Assembly (NCBI RefSeq): GCF_020253525.1
Contig: NZ_JADCBK010000064.1
Coordinates: 1 to 64,000, forward strand
Origin: Aquidulcibacter sp.
Lineage (GTDB): Bacteria; Pseudomonadota; Alphaproteobacteria; Caulobacterales; Aquidulcibacteraceae
Direction: 5' to 3'
DNA length: 64,000 bases
Shown: in pieces, positions 40,988-50,537 of the stretch
Layout: every line of letters starts with the position of its first letter
Numbering within the stretch: the stretch's first letter is position 1
Notes under the pieces: model-generated
What the model saw: only the letters and a program-made list of their open reading frames with translations
Databases searched by the model: none
Told to the model about the DNA's origin: nothing
Position numbers and translations under genes: made by a program

Positions 40988-42304
40988 ATGTCTGAAGCTT
41001 CCAGACCCCAATTGGTGAGTTCAGGTCAGACTTTGGCACAGAAGCTACTGGCACGGGCATCTGGTAAGCCACGTGTGGAGCCAGGCGAAATCATTTTAGT
41101 ACAAGTTGATTTGGCGATGGCGCATGATTCCAGCGGGCCGCGCCGATGGAAGCCCCATTTAGACTCCCTTGGTGCAACCCTTTGGGATCCGTCTCGCGTC
41201 GTGATTGTTTCGGACCATTATGTTCCGGCCGTCGATGGGGAGAGTGCCGCGATCCTAAAATTAACGCGTGACTTCGCTAAGGATCATCGGGTGGAGCATT
41301 TCTTTGATATGGAAGGCATTTGTCATGCAATCCTACCTCAGAAGGGTCTGCTTCGCCCTGGGATCTTTGTTGCTGGTGGGGATAGTCACACCCCGCATGC
41401 GGGTGCGTTTGGCTGTTATGCAGCGGGGTTTGGTGCCACAGATATGCTTGGCATTGTGGTTACCGGACAAACTTGGACCATTGTCCCTGAGACCATCCGC
41501 GTTGAAATGACCGGCTCTTTAGGGTCGACGGTCTCCGCAAAAGATGTGATGCTGGTGTTGTGCCGAGAGCTTGGCATGGACAACGCGTTTAAGGCGATCG
41601 AATATGGTGGCCCTGGCGTCGAAAGCATGCCGATGGATGAACGTATGGTTCTGTCCAATATGGCGGCGGAACTTGGGGGAGAAGTTGGGCTGATTGCCGC
41701 TGATAAGGTAACCCTTAGCCATATCCGCGCCCATGGTGGATGTGCGACAGAAGCCGACTTGGCTTGGAAGCCTGATCCTGATGCGGCCTATGAACGGATC
41801 ATTTCTATCAATCTTTCCGACCTCGAGCCGCAAATCGCGCTACCCCATTCGCCTGCCAATAGTTTCCCAATCAACCACGCGCTGGGGTCGCCGATCCATC
41901 AAGCTTACATTGGCGCCTGCGTAGGGGCGAAGTTGCAAGATCTTCACATGGCTGCACAAATTCTAAAAGGACAACGCATCGCCAAAGATGTTCGCCTTCT
42001 TGTCGCGCCAGCTAGCTCACAAGTCACCGCTGATGCGGCTGCGGACGGGACTTTGTCGACACTACTTGCTGCAGGTGCAACATTGTTGCCGTCAGGATGT
42101 GGCGCTTGTGCGGGCATGGGCGCGGGATTATTGGCCGCCGGCGAAGTTTGCATTTCAACAACGAACCGGAATTTTAAAGGCCGGATGGGCCATGCCGAGG
42201 CCTTTGTCTATTTGGCCTCGCCCTATACTGTTGCGGCCAGTGCACTTACGGGCTGCGTCAGCGACCCGCGAAAATTCTTCTCTGAATTGGCGGTGGCACA
42301 ATGA
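40988..42304 (+). CDS. Aconitase-family hydratase large subunit (LeuC/DmdA-like)
   Basis: GIFVAGGDSHTPHAGAFGCYAAGFGATDM, LLPSGCGACAGMGAGLLAAGEVCISTTNRNFKGRMG. Confidence 0.88.
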   Translation: MSEASRPQLVSSGQTLAQKLLARASGKPRVEPGEIILVQVDLAMAHDSSGPRRWKPHLDSLGATLWDPSRVVIVSDHYVPAVDGESAAILKLTRDFAKDHRVEHFFDMEGICHAILPQKGLLRPGIFVAGGDSHTPHAGAFGCYAAGFGATDMLGIVVTGQTWTIVPETIRVEMTGSLGSTVSAKDVMLVLCRELGMDNAFKAIEYGGPGVESMPMDERMVLSNMAAELGGEVGLIAADKVTLSHIRAHGGCATEADLAWKPDPDAAYERIISINLSDLEPQIALPHSPANSFPINHALGSPIHQAYIGACVGAKLQDLHMAAQILKGQRIAKDVRLLVAPASSQVTADAAADGTLSTLLAAGATLLPSGCGACAGMGAGLLAAGEVCISTTNRNFKGRMGHAEAFVYLASPYTVAASALTGCVSDPRKFFSELAVAQ

Positions 42305-42798
42305 CCGAGACGGCAGGGACAGGCCGCGCCTTTGTTTTTGGCGATGATATCGATACCGACCTGCTGGCGCCCGGGCATTTAATGAAACTGTCGGCCGAAG
42401 ACTTGGCACAGCATTGCCTTGAAGCAATTGCGCCGGATTTTGCAAAGTCGGTGCAGCCGGGTGATTTTGTGGTCGCTGGCAAGAATTTCGGCTTGGGCTC
42501 CTCGCGTGAACAAGCAGCCATTAGCTTACGCCTTCTAGGTGTTGGGGCTGTTATCGCACCAAGTTTTGCGCGAATCTTTTATCGGAACGCGCTCAATTTA
42601 GGACTGCCAGCGCTTTTCTGTGAGGAAGCCTATCGTATCGCTGAAGGCGACCAGTTGATGGTCGACCCGGTCTTGGGCAAGATCACGAATAAGACGCGTG
42701 GTGAGACTTTATCGTGTAAACCTATTCCAGACCATTTGATGGCGATGGTTCGGGCTGGGGGCTTAATCGCTCATCTGAAATCAAGACGCGGCACATAG
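42301..42798 (+). CDS. Aconitase-family hydratase small subunit (LeuD/DmdB-like)
   Basis: GDDIDTDLLAPGHLM, VVAGKNFGLGSSREQAAISLRLLGVGAVIAPSFARIFYRNALNLGLP. Confidence 0.9.
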   Translation: MTETAGTGRAFVFGDDIDTDLLAPGHLMKLSAEDLAQHCLEAIAPDFAKSVQPGDFVVAGKNFGLGSSREQAAISLRLLGVGAVIAPSFARIFYRNALNLGLPALFCEEAYRIAEGDQLMVDPVLGKITNKTRGETLSCKPIPDHLMAMVRAGGLIAHLKSRRGT

Positions 42799-42807
42799 GG
42801 ATCGAGC

Positions 42808-43692
42808 ATGACACAATTTTCTTTGCACGAGCGGCTCGGCCAAAGCAAAGCCCTTTTAGCCCCGGGCGCTTATGATGCTTTGAGTGCGCTTTTGGTGGAA
42901 CAAGCAGGCTTTGAAGCCATTTATATGTCCGGCGCATCCATCTCTTACACGCAATTGGGCCGGCCAGATATTGGGTTGGTCTCGGCTACCCAAGTTGCCG
43001 ACATCATTGGCCGCGTACGCGATCGCGTCCAAATCCCACTTATTGTGGATGCCGATACAGGCTTCGGGAATGCGCTTAACGTTCAACATACGGTTCGACT
43101 GTTTGAGCGAATGGGGGCCAATGCGCTGCAATTGGAAGATCAAACCGCCCCGAAGCGCTGTGGCCATTTAGCGGGGAAAGAACTGGTCGCACCCGGCGAA
43201 ATGGTGGGAAAGATCAAGGCCGCGGTGGACGCCCGTGCCTCGGAAAGCACCTTGATTATAGCACGTACCGACGCCATCGCGGTGGAGGGATTTGACCATG
43301 CATTAGAACGAGCAGACCTCTACCGCCAAGCAGGCGCAGACATTTTGTTTGTTGAAGCCCCACAAGCGATTGACCAAATGCAGGCGATTTGCCGCGCATT
43401 TCCGGCTACACCGCTCTTGGCCAATATGGTCGAAGGCGGCAAGACGCCACTGCTCACATGCGATCAATTATCCGAGATGGGCTATCGATTGGTGATTGCT
43501 CCTGGCTCGATGGTGCGGCTCCATGCTTTTGTCGCACAACAGTTTCTGCAATCGCTTAAGGCCAATGGCACAACGGCCTTGTTCCGCGATAGGATGTTGG
43601 ACTTTAAACAAATCAATGAGTTGTTGGGATTACCAGACCTCATGAATCAAGGCTCTCATTATGAGATGCGCGGCCAAGAAGCGGCGGAATAG
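42808..43692 (+). CDS. Isocitrate lyase/PEP mutase superfamily lyase
   Basis: LIVDADTGFGNALNVQHTVRLFERMGANALQLEDQTAPKRCGHLAGKELV retains the catalytic KRCGH signature. Confidence 0.9.
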   Translation: MTQFSLHERLGQSKALLAPGAYDALSALLVEQAGFEAIYMSGASISYTQLGRPDIGLVSATQVADIIGRVRDRVQIPLIVDADTGFGNALNVQHTVRLFERMGANALQLEDQTAPKRCGHLAGKELVAPGEMVGKIKAAVDARASESTLIIARTDAIAVEGFDHALERADLYRQAGADILFVEAPQAIDQMQAICRAFPATPLLANMVEGGKTPLLTCDQLSEMGYRLVIAPGSMVRLHAFVAQQFLQSLKANGTTALFRDRMLDFKQINELLGLPDLMNQGSHYEMRGQEAAE

Positions 43693-43762
43693 TGCTCTAT
43701 TGCCGTAAGGCTTTTTTCACTGCGTTTCATTACAGTTTTGTCTCTATGTTGCCAGATTCTGG

Positions 43763-44590
43763 GTGCATGAAAGCTGTATGGTGATTAGGGACGGTCTCTG
43801 CTGTGAAAAGCATCTGGGTTCAGGTGTTTGGGCTCAACCTATGTTGAGCTGGCTTTCCTGCACCTTCATGGTTTTTGGGCTGCTGTTTGCAGGCTCTGCG
43901 ACTGCACAAACTCAAAAGCGGACAAGCGACCTTACGCTGAATGATATGTTCGCCAGCCCAAATGCAGCTGCCGCACAAGCCGTTTCCTTTAGTGCAGGGC
44001 CCAACAACATCCGTTTTGTCCTAGACCGGTCGCAACCGCGGGTCGTTTTATTGCGCTTTGAGGGCGATCCCGAAGTCTGGGCACTGACTTCGCAATGGGG
44101 ACCACGCGGCGATGAGTTTTTGCGCAATGATATTGGAGAAGTCATTGTGCGTATCACCACATTGGGTGGCGTCACGGTCTATGGGCCATTGGGCACCAAT
44201 GGCGGCCTAGCGGCTAGCGAGGGGCGAGCGAAAACCCTATCGGCCCCAGTGCGAAGCGAAGGCAATCTACAAGCCACCTTAGAAAAAGCGCTGCGCTGGT
44301 TTGATAAATTCTCCAGCCGAAACATTCGGGTTGAGGCTTCGGGTGCATTGCCGCCGGCTTTGGTCCATGAAGCGCTTGAGCGCGCTGCGCAAGGCATGTC
44401 GCGCGCACCGCGTGGCTATTTCGGTCGACCAGAACGTCGCGTCAAACTAATCCGCGTTCAGCGCAGCTTTGATCGCCCCAGTGTACGTTGGCAATCCGGG
44501 GTTTTGACGATTGGTGTGGTGCCTGGCGCAGGCTACGCCGGTAGGCCGTCGAGTGCCGCGGTTCTCTTGGCGCTGACGAAGGGCAAATAG
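43763..44590 (+). CDS. Uncharacterised exported protein
   Basis: Signal peptide MLSWLSCTFMVFGLLFAGSATAQ (ATG near 43841); no recognised domain. Confidence 0.7.
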   Translation: MHESCMVIRDGLCCEKHLGSGVWAQPMLSWLSCTFMVFGLLFAGSATAQTQKRTSDLTLNDMFASPNAAAAQAVSFSAGPNNIRFVLDRSQPRVVLLRFEGDPEVWALTSQWGPRGDEFLRNDIGEVIVRITTLGGVTVYGPLGTNGGLAASEGRAKTLSAPVRSEGNLQATLEKALRWFDKFSSRNIRVEASGALPPALVHEALERAAQGMSRAPRGYFGRPERRVKLIRVQRSFDRPSVRWQSGVLTIGVVPGAGYAGRPSSAAVLLALTKGK

Positions 44591-44646
44591 TCACACGACA
44601 GACTCAGGCGATTGCCCCGACCATAGGCTCGGCATATATCAAGCCC

Positions 44647-44853
44647 ATGACCTTAGAACCCCTCAATATCGCAATTTTCGTGGCTATGGCTGTTGTTTTG
44701 GCTGTCTTGGTTGCCGGCATCGCTAATCTGGCCATAACGGGTGACAAAGCTCGGTCACGGTCTAACCAGCTGATGCGTCTGCGAGTTGTGGTCCAGTTCA
44801 TCGCCGTCCTTCTTTTGATGCTTGGCTTTTGGCTCAAAACGCGCGCGGGATGA
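44647..44853 (+). CDS. Twin transmembrane-helix small protein (HIG1-like)
   Basis: 68 aa, two TM helices around GDKARSRSNQLMRLRVVVQF. Confidence 0.82.
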   Translation: MTLEPLNIAIFVAMAVVLAVLVAGIANLAITGDKARSRSNQLMRLRVVVQFIAVLLLMLGFWLKTRAG

Positions 44854-45521
44854 CGAAAAAAAACTTTCCCGGCAAAGTCGCCTTAGTCACAGGTGGGGGT
44901 GGCCGGTTCGGCCGTGTCCTTTGCCAAGCCTTGGCACAACGGGGCTGTTCGCTGGTGGTCGGTGATTGTGACCTTTCAGCCGCGCGAGAAACGGCAGCTC
45001 AAACTCAAGGATTGGCCTTAGGTCTGGATGTTCGCGACCCGCCTATGTGGCTCAATGCACTAACTTCAGCCCGCGACTTGTTTGGATCGGTCGATTTTAT
45101 CTTTCATTGTGCACAGCATCATGGAGAGGGCAACAGCGCCGAGGATTTTACCCAAGTGTGGGCCACTCAAATCACCGCTTTAGAGATCGCACAGCGGGCT
45201 TATTCGGCCGATTTCGCAAAAACAGGGGGAAGTCACATTATCTTTGTTTCTGCGGCAGCTTGGATCCCGGATGGAGCGCGACCCTTATGGTCGGCAGCAG
45301 AAGCCGCAAAGCGGCATTGGCATAAGGCCAATCAGCAGTCGCCAACTCGGGTCCCAAGCACACTAATTGCTTATGATGTCCCACCCCGTACCAACGGCAA
45401 AACACCAAATGATGAGATTGCTGCGGCAACGCTCTGGGCCTTAGCCCGTGGCACGCGCGACGCATTTGTCCCAGGTGGGTTTGGAGTGAGAGGCTTTTGC
45501 CGTAAGGCGGCTAGCGACTAA
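44850..45521 (+). CDS. Short-chain dehydrogenase/reductase-fold protein with atypical active site
   Basis: KVALVTGGGGRFGRVLCQALAQRG Rossmann motif; expected YxxxK site reads WSAAEAAK. Start overlaps upstream stop. Confidence 0.75.
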   Translation: MTKKNFPGKVALVTGGGGRFGRVLCQALAQRGCSLVVGDCDLSAARETAAQTQGLALGLDVRDPPMWLNALTSARDLFGSVDFIFHCAQHHGEGNSAEDFTQVWATQITALEIAQRAYSADFAKTGGSHIIFVSAAAWIPDGARPLWSAAEAAKRHWHKANQQSPTRVPSTLIAYDVPPRTNGKTPNDEIAAATLWALARGTRDAFVPGGFGVRGFCRKAASD

Positions 45522-45522
45522 G

Positions 45523-45960
45523 TTAAGCCGGCATCCCGGGGCAGCGCAAATATTTCTCTGGCATCGCGCCATCCCAAGAAATACTGGCGGTTTCGTCACT
45601 TATCTTCTCAATAATCAAGCTAAATGACACCCCAACACCATTTTGGCCTCTGACTTCAAAGCCTTTTTCTGTTGGTTCCACCGCCAAAATCTTATGGCGC
45701 TCTATGCCGGATGGTCTGATACTGTCTAGCCAAAGACCAGACTCTTCATCCATGAGAACATAGCCCTGATTCATCCGTTGAGGATTGCAGGCAATTGGCC
45801 CCGCATCGGCGGGTTGGCCCATAAAGGCAGCATTTGTATCTTTACCGGCGAACAGAAAGTCGCGGTCGGCAGCAGAGATTTTTCCAAGTGGGTCGCCTGG
45901 CGCGCAGGCACTTATGAATAGACCCACCGCCAAGAAACCTGTGATCAGAGTATAGCGCAT
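45523..45960 (-). CDS. Uncharacterised lipoprotein (AprI/Inh-like fold possible)
   Basis: Lipobox LFISACAPGDP; C-terminal lipocalin-like strands. Confidence 0.6.
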   Translation of the reverse strand: MRYTLITGFLAVGLFISACAPGDPLGKISAADRDFLFAGKDTNAAFMGQPADAGPIACNPQRMNQGYVLMDEESGLWLDSIRPSGIERHKILAVEPTEKGFEVRGQNGVGVSFSLIIEKISDETASISWDGAMPEKYLRCPGMPA

Positions 45961-46032
45961 CGCCAGACCCCCTTATCGAATGCGTTGGGTACCATCCCAT
46001 CGCGGTGTAAGTGGATCATAGAGCGGTTAATC

Positions 46033-47328
46033 TTATGTGTTCATACTCTGGAAAAAGTCGTCGTTGTTTTTGGTCTGCTTGAGTTTATCCAGCAAGAATT
46101 CCATCGCATCCATGGTACCCATGGGGTTCAGGATGCGGCGAAGCATGTACATTTTTGGCAGATGTTCTTTAGGAACCAAAAGCTCTTCTTTCCGGGTACC
46201 CGACTTGATGATGTCGATGGCTGGGAAGACGCGCTTATCAGAGACTTTACGGTCGAGAATGATTTCAGAGTTACCCGTACCTTTGAACTCTTCGAAGATG
46301 ACTTCGTCCATCCGCGAGCCAGTTTCGATCAGCGCAGTGGCGATGATGGTCAGCGAACCACCTTCTTCCAGATTACGCGCCGCACCAAAGAAACGTTTTG
46401 GACGTTGTAGGGCATTTGCATCGACACCGCCGGTCAAAACCTTGCCGGAAGATGGTACTACCGTGTTGTAGGCGCGGCCCAGACGCGTAATCGAGTCCAG
46501 CAAGATCACGACATCGCGACCATGTTCGGCCAAGCGCTTTGCCTTTTCGATAACCATTTCAGCAACTTGCACGTGGCGCGTCGCGGGCTCGTCGAAGGTA
46601 GAGGATACCACTTCGCCTTTCACTGAGCGCTTCATATCCGTCACTTCTTCAGGACGTTCGTCGATCAATAGCACGATCAAATAGACTTCTGGATGGTTGA
46701 TCTCGATCGACTTGGCAACGTTTTGCAGAATGACCGTTTTACCGGTGCGGGGTGGAGCCACAATCAAGGCACGCTGGCCTTTACCGATAGGGGCTACGAT
46801 ATCAATCACGCGGCCAGTACGATCTTTCCGAGTGGGATCTTGGATTTCCAGATGTAGGCGTTCGTCTGGATAAAGAGGGGTTAAGTTATCGAAATTGACC
46901 TTGTGGCGGGCTTGCTCTGGGTCGGTGAAGTTGATCGTGTCCACTTTTGACAGAGCAAAGTAACGTTCGCCGTCCTTAGGTGCCTTTACGGGTCCTTCGA
47001 CGGTATCACCCGTCCGCAAACCGTGGCGCCGAATTTGTTGTGGCGAGACATAAATGTCATCTGGGCCGGACAGATAATTGGATTCTGGAGAACGCAAGAA
47101 GCCAAAGCCATCTGGCAAAACTTCCAACACACCGCCGCCGCCAATTTCTGAACCGCGTTCGGCTTGTGCCTTTAAAATAGCGAAAAGAAGATCCTGGGTG
47201 CGCAGATTGGATGCGCCATCAATTTCTAGGGATTCTGCCAGCACCACCAATTCAGTTGGGGTGCGGGTCTTTAATTCTTGTAGGGTGGACCGGCGAGGTG
47301 GGGCGTCGATCGACAATTCCTCTGACAT
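46033..47328 (-). CDS. rho: Transcription termination factor Rho
   Basis: [48 protein letters not shown]. Confidence 0.98.
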   Translation of the reverse strand: MSEELSIDAPPRRSTLQELKTRTPTELVVLAESLEIDGASNLRTQDLLFAILKAQAERGSEIGGGGVLEVLPDGFGFLRSPESNYLSGPDDIYVSPQQIRRHGLRTGDTVEGPVKAPKDGERYFALSKVDTINFTDPEQARHKVNFDNLTPLYPDERLHLEIQDPTRKDRTGRVIDIVAPIGKGQRALIVAPPRTGKTVILQNVAKSIEINHPEVYLIVLLIDERPEEVTDMKRSVKGEVVSSTFDEPATRHVQVAEMVIEKAKRLAEHGRDVVILLDSITRLGRAYNTVVPSSGKVLTGGVDANALQRPKRFFGAARNLEEGGSLTIIATALIETGSRMDEVIFEEFKGTGNSEIILDRKVSDKRVFPAIDIIKSGTRKEELLVPKEHLPKMYMLRRILNPMGTMDAMEFLLDKLKQTKNNDDFFQSMNT

Positions 47329-47466
47329 GTCAGGGCCTCAAAATATCTTTGGTGAAAGCCGTCTTTGCAAGGACTGCAGCGGCTGTAACGCGGTGCCAAA
47401 CCAGAAGAAGGTCTTAGCATCGGATGCTCACATGACGATTATCGCATGCGGGGTCAAGGTGTGTTG

Positions 47467-47922
47467 TCAAGAAAAAGGCTCAAGGACAACCATAAAGACA
47501 GCAACAATCATCAAAACAAAGGGCAACTCGTTCAAGAAACGGAAGGCCACATGGTTCAGCGGGCGCTCACCGCGCTCAAAAGCTTTGCGCCAACGCATAT
47601 ACAAATGATCAACAGCGGTAATGGTGGTCACCATGGCCAGTTTAATCTGCATCCATGGATGGGCCAACAAATCCCATCCGCCTCGCCCGACCAAAAGGGT
47701 AAGGCCCAAAATCCACACGACTATCATGGCCGGAACCATGATCCCGCGATGCAAACGGCGCTCCATAACAATCAATTGTTGATCTACTTCCCCGCCAAGT
47801 GGCGCCATAGAATGATAGACAAACAGACGCGGCAAATACATCAACCCGGCCATCCATGCGATCACCGCAATCAAATGAAGGGCTCGAAAGACCTCATAAT
47901 GACTAGCGATCCATTCACTCAT
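47467..47922 (-). CDS. hemJ: Protoporphyrinogen oxidase HemJ
   Basis: FRALHLIAVIAWMAGLMYLPRLFVYH...RRLHRGIMVPAMI; 4-bp overlap with hemH. Confidence 0.92.
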   Translation of the reverse strand: MSEWIASHYEVFRALHLIAVIAWMAGLMYLPRLFVYHSMAPLGGEVDQQLIVMERRLHRGIMVPAMIVVWILGLTLLVGRGGWDLLAHPWMQIKLAMVTTITAVDHLYMRWRKAFERGERPLNHVAFRFLNELPFVLMIVAVFMVVLEPFS

Positions 47923-48965
47923 GCCGCGCATCCACCAAATTCTGCCCGCGGGCAGGCGGGACACGCGACGATACAGCCTGTCGTTCGGGCTGCAAGGATT
48001 GGGTCTGGACCCTCAAGAAGATCGGTGGTTAGACGCGCCAACTCGTCGATGAATTTCGCCCGTGTCCCAAGCGCAGGTGCGCGCAAGTAAAGGGGTACAC
48101 CAACTTCATGGGCCACTTCATAATACTCTTCGTCTAATTCAACCAAAGTCTCAATATGCTCTGAGACAAAGGCAATTGGGACAACGATCACCGCTATTTT
48201 GTCGGCACCGGCGCGCTCAATTTCAGTCTCAGTCGCCGGACCAATCCACTTCACCGGCCCGACGCGCGACTGATAACAAATGGCATGCTCAAAACTGTCC
48301 GGGAGACGAGGCCGAAGGGCAGCCACAGTCTCTTCAACCTGCTTTTGATACGGGTCACCATCGAGGATGATCTTTTCTGGCAGGCCATGTGCGGACCATA
48401 GGACACGCACACGTTCGGGCGAGCCACCAGCCCTCCAGGTTTCCATAACCGCTTCAGCATGCGCTTCAATAAAGCCCGGAGCGTCTGGATAACAGCAAAT
48501 CAGCTTGGCTGGACCCCCGCCTGCCTTTTTCCAAGCTTGAAGGGACGAATCCGTCGTGGTCGTCGAAAACTGAGGATAGAGCGGCAGCAACACGGTTTCG
48601 TCTGGATTAAACGCGCGCACCTGCGCAACCGCATCTTTCACAAACGGCTTCCAATAACGCATGGCCAAGAAGGTTTTGACTTCCGCATTTTCATAGCCTG
48701 GACGCGCCTTAACGGCTTTTTCTAGCGCCTCCGCCTGAGCTAAAGTCTCAGGCACCAATGGCGAGCCACCACCCATCTTTGCATAATTGGCCCGTGCGGA
48801 TTTTGCCCGCAGCGTCGAGATCAGTCGTGCCAACATCCAGCGAACAGGGCCTGGAACGCGAATGATAGCTGGATCAGAAAACAAATTCTTCAAAAAAGGG
48901 CGCACTGAGTCCGGCCCATCCGGGCCCCCTAGATTGAAGAGCACAATCGCTATTTTTTGTCCCAT
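47919..48965 (-). CDS. hemH: Ferrochelatase
   Basis: IAIVLFNLGGPDGPDSVRPFLKNLFSDPAIIR, LWSAHGLPEKII, QSRVGPVKWIGPATE. Confidence 0.96.
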   Translation of the reverse strand: MGQKIAIVLFNLGGPDGPDSVRPFLKNLFSDPAIIRVPGPVRWMLARLISTLRAKSARANYAKMGGGSPLVPETLAQAEALEKAVKARPGYENAEVKTFLAMRYWKPFVKDAVAQVRAFNPDETVLLPLYPQFSTTTTDSSLQAWKKAGGGPAKLICCYPDAPGFIEAHAEAVMETWRAGGSPERVRVLWSAHGLPEKIILDGDPYQKQVEETVAALRPRLPDSFEHAICYQSRVGPVKWIGPATETEIERAGADKIAVIVVPIAFVSEHIETLVELDEEYYEVAHEVGVPLYLRAPALGTRAKFIDELARLTTDLLEGPDPILAARTTGCIVACPACPRAEFGGCAA

Positions 48966-49016
48966 AGACCTATCAATTACCTTTTTTGGCCAGCGGTAGT
49001 CCAACTTAGCCGGTAT

Positions 49017-50063
49017 TTAGGCCAAACCTTTTACGCGGCGCATAACATATTCGACATTTGGGATCGGCGTTGCAGGAACCACACCATGTCCAAGGTTGAA
49101 GATATGTAGTCCCGTAGCCGCCGCGGCAAGAATGGCATCCACAGCCTGTTCAAGCGCCGCGCCACCGGCCATTAACGCCATCGGATCAAGATTGCCTTGT
49201 AAACAAACCTTTGGCCCCAATGCAGACCGGGCTGCACCCAAATCAGCTGCAATATCAAGTCCTACACCTTGGACGCCTGTCTCTTGCTGAAATTGGCCAA
49301 CGCGGTGGCCAGCCCCACGAGGAAAACCGATAATCGGAACTTCCGGATATACAGCGCGAACCACATCCACCGCGCGCTTTATTGGTTTGGTTACCAAACG
49401 AGCGAACAAGTGTCCGGGAATATCCTCGGCCCAAGATTCAAAAATCTGTAGCGCATTCGCCCCAGCCTTTATTTGGGCAATGAGATGTTGGCCAACGGCG
49501 TCTGCCAAAATTGCCAAAAGATCATCCACTAATTCGGGGTTCTGATAGGCAAAAGCCCGAGCAAGGTCACGTTCGCCCCCACGCCCCTGGATCATATAGG
49601 TTGCCAAGGTCCAAGGTGCGCCGGCAAAGCCTATTAACGCCCTGTCTGCATCCATCGCAGCCCGAACTCGTTCCAAAGCCTCATAGACGGGTGCCAAGCG
49701 CGTTTCCAAACGCGACATATCAAGTTTCGCAATATCTGCCGCGCCTTCAAGGGGTGTTAAAAGAGGCCCCTCGCCCTCTGCGAAACGCACATCCCGACCC
49801 AAAGCATGTGGGACCACCAAAATATCGGAAAAAATGATGGCTGCATCGACTGGATAACGACGAACAGGTTGCAATGTCGCTTCAGCAGCCGCTGCGGGCG
49901 CATAACAAAAATCAAGGAAGCTTTTATTCTTTGCGCGAAGTTCTCGATATTCTGGCAAATGACGGCCAGCTTGGCGCATGAGCCAGATCGGGGGATGGGC
50001 TTGCTGCTCACCTAGGAGGGTGCGAACCAACGCGCTATTTTGTCCCTTTGCTCCCTCACCCAT
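49017..50063 (-). CDS. hemE: Uroporphyrinogen decarboxylase
   Basis: PPIWLMRQAGRHLPEYRELR, FAGAPWTLATYMIQG, LQGNLDPMAL. Confidence 0.97.
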   Translation of the reverse strand: MGEGAKGQNSALVRTLLGEQQAHPPIWLMRQAGRHLPEYRELRAKNKSFLDFCYAPAAAAEATLQPVRRYPVDAAIIFSDILVVPHALGRDVRFAEGEGPLLTPLEGAADIAKLDMSRLETRLAPVYEALERVRAAMDADRALIGFAGAPWTLATYMIQGRGGERDLARAFAYQNPELVDDLLAILADAVGQHLIAQIKAGANALQIFESWAEDIPGHLFARLVTKPIKRAVDVVRAVYPEVPIIGFPRGAGHRVGQFQQETGVQGVGLDIAADLGAARSALGPKVCLQGNLDPMALMAGGAALEQAVDAILAAAATGLHIFNLGHGVVPATPIPNVEYVMRRVKGLA

Positions 50064-50537
50064 CGCGAGCTCCCCTTCCCTTATAAGATTTAGATTCTTG
50101 AATCAGTAGACAGTAGTGCGGTGGATAGACTGATCCTTGCAAGTCACCTGCATGACCTAACGGGATTTCTCAAGCGGTTTATCAGCTTTTGCCCCGGTTT
50201 TCTCCACAGGGTGGAGAGGTCGAAAAGCTCTGAAAATCATGCGATTGCTTGCAGGATCGGGCAATAGTTACCCCCAATGGGGATGCTAATTTCAACATCT
50301 TACCAGCCCTGTGGATGTTCGAGAAAAGTTCCGCGTGGCTTTTTCTCCGGTAATACACAAGCGACGATTTGTCTCACATATTCATACAAAATTAACCGCG
50401 TTTCTTAGAGATTCATTAAGCCCTTTTAACAAGTTATTAACAGCCCTACCGGGATGGCCTGGGCAGACGCCAAGAAGTTTGACCCGATCATGTATGAAAA
50501 CCTTGATCCGGACTGCGTCGTCAGCCACACCTTCCAC
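50064..50537. other. Candidate chromosomal replication origin (Cori-like)
   Basis: Between divergent hemE and ppsR, the Caulobacter Cori location; TTAA-N7-TTAA at 50426-50440, DnaA-like boxes at 50200-50208, 50310-50318, 50120-50128, 50434-50442, AT-rich block 50365-50442, GANTC at 50093, 50100 and 50410. Confidence 0.72.
50426..50440 (+). promoter_or_regulatory. Perfect CtrA-type box TTAACAAGTTATTAA
   Basis: TTAA-N7-TTAA followed by C; a second TTAA lies 6 bp upstream (50416-50419). Confidence 0.65.
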
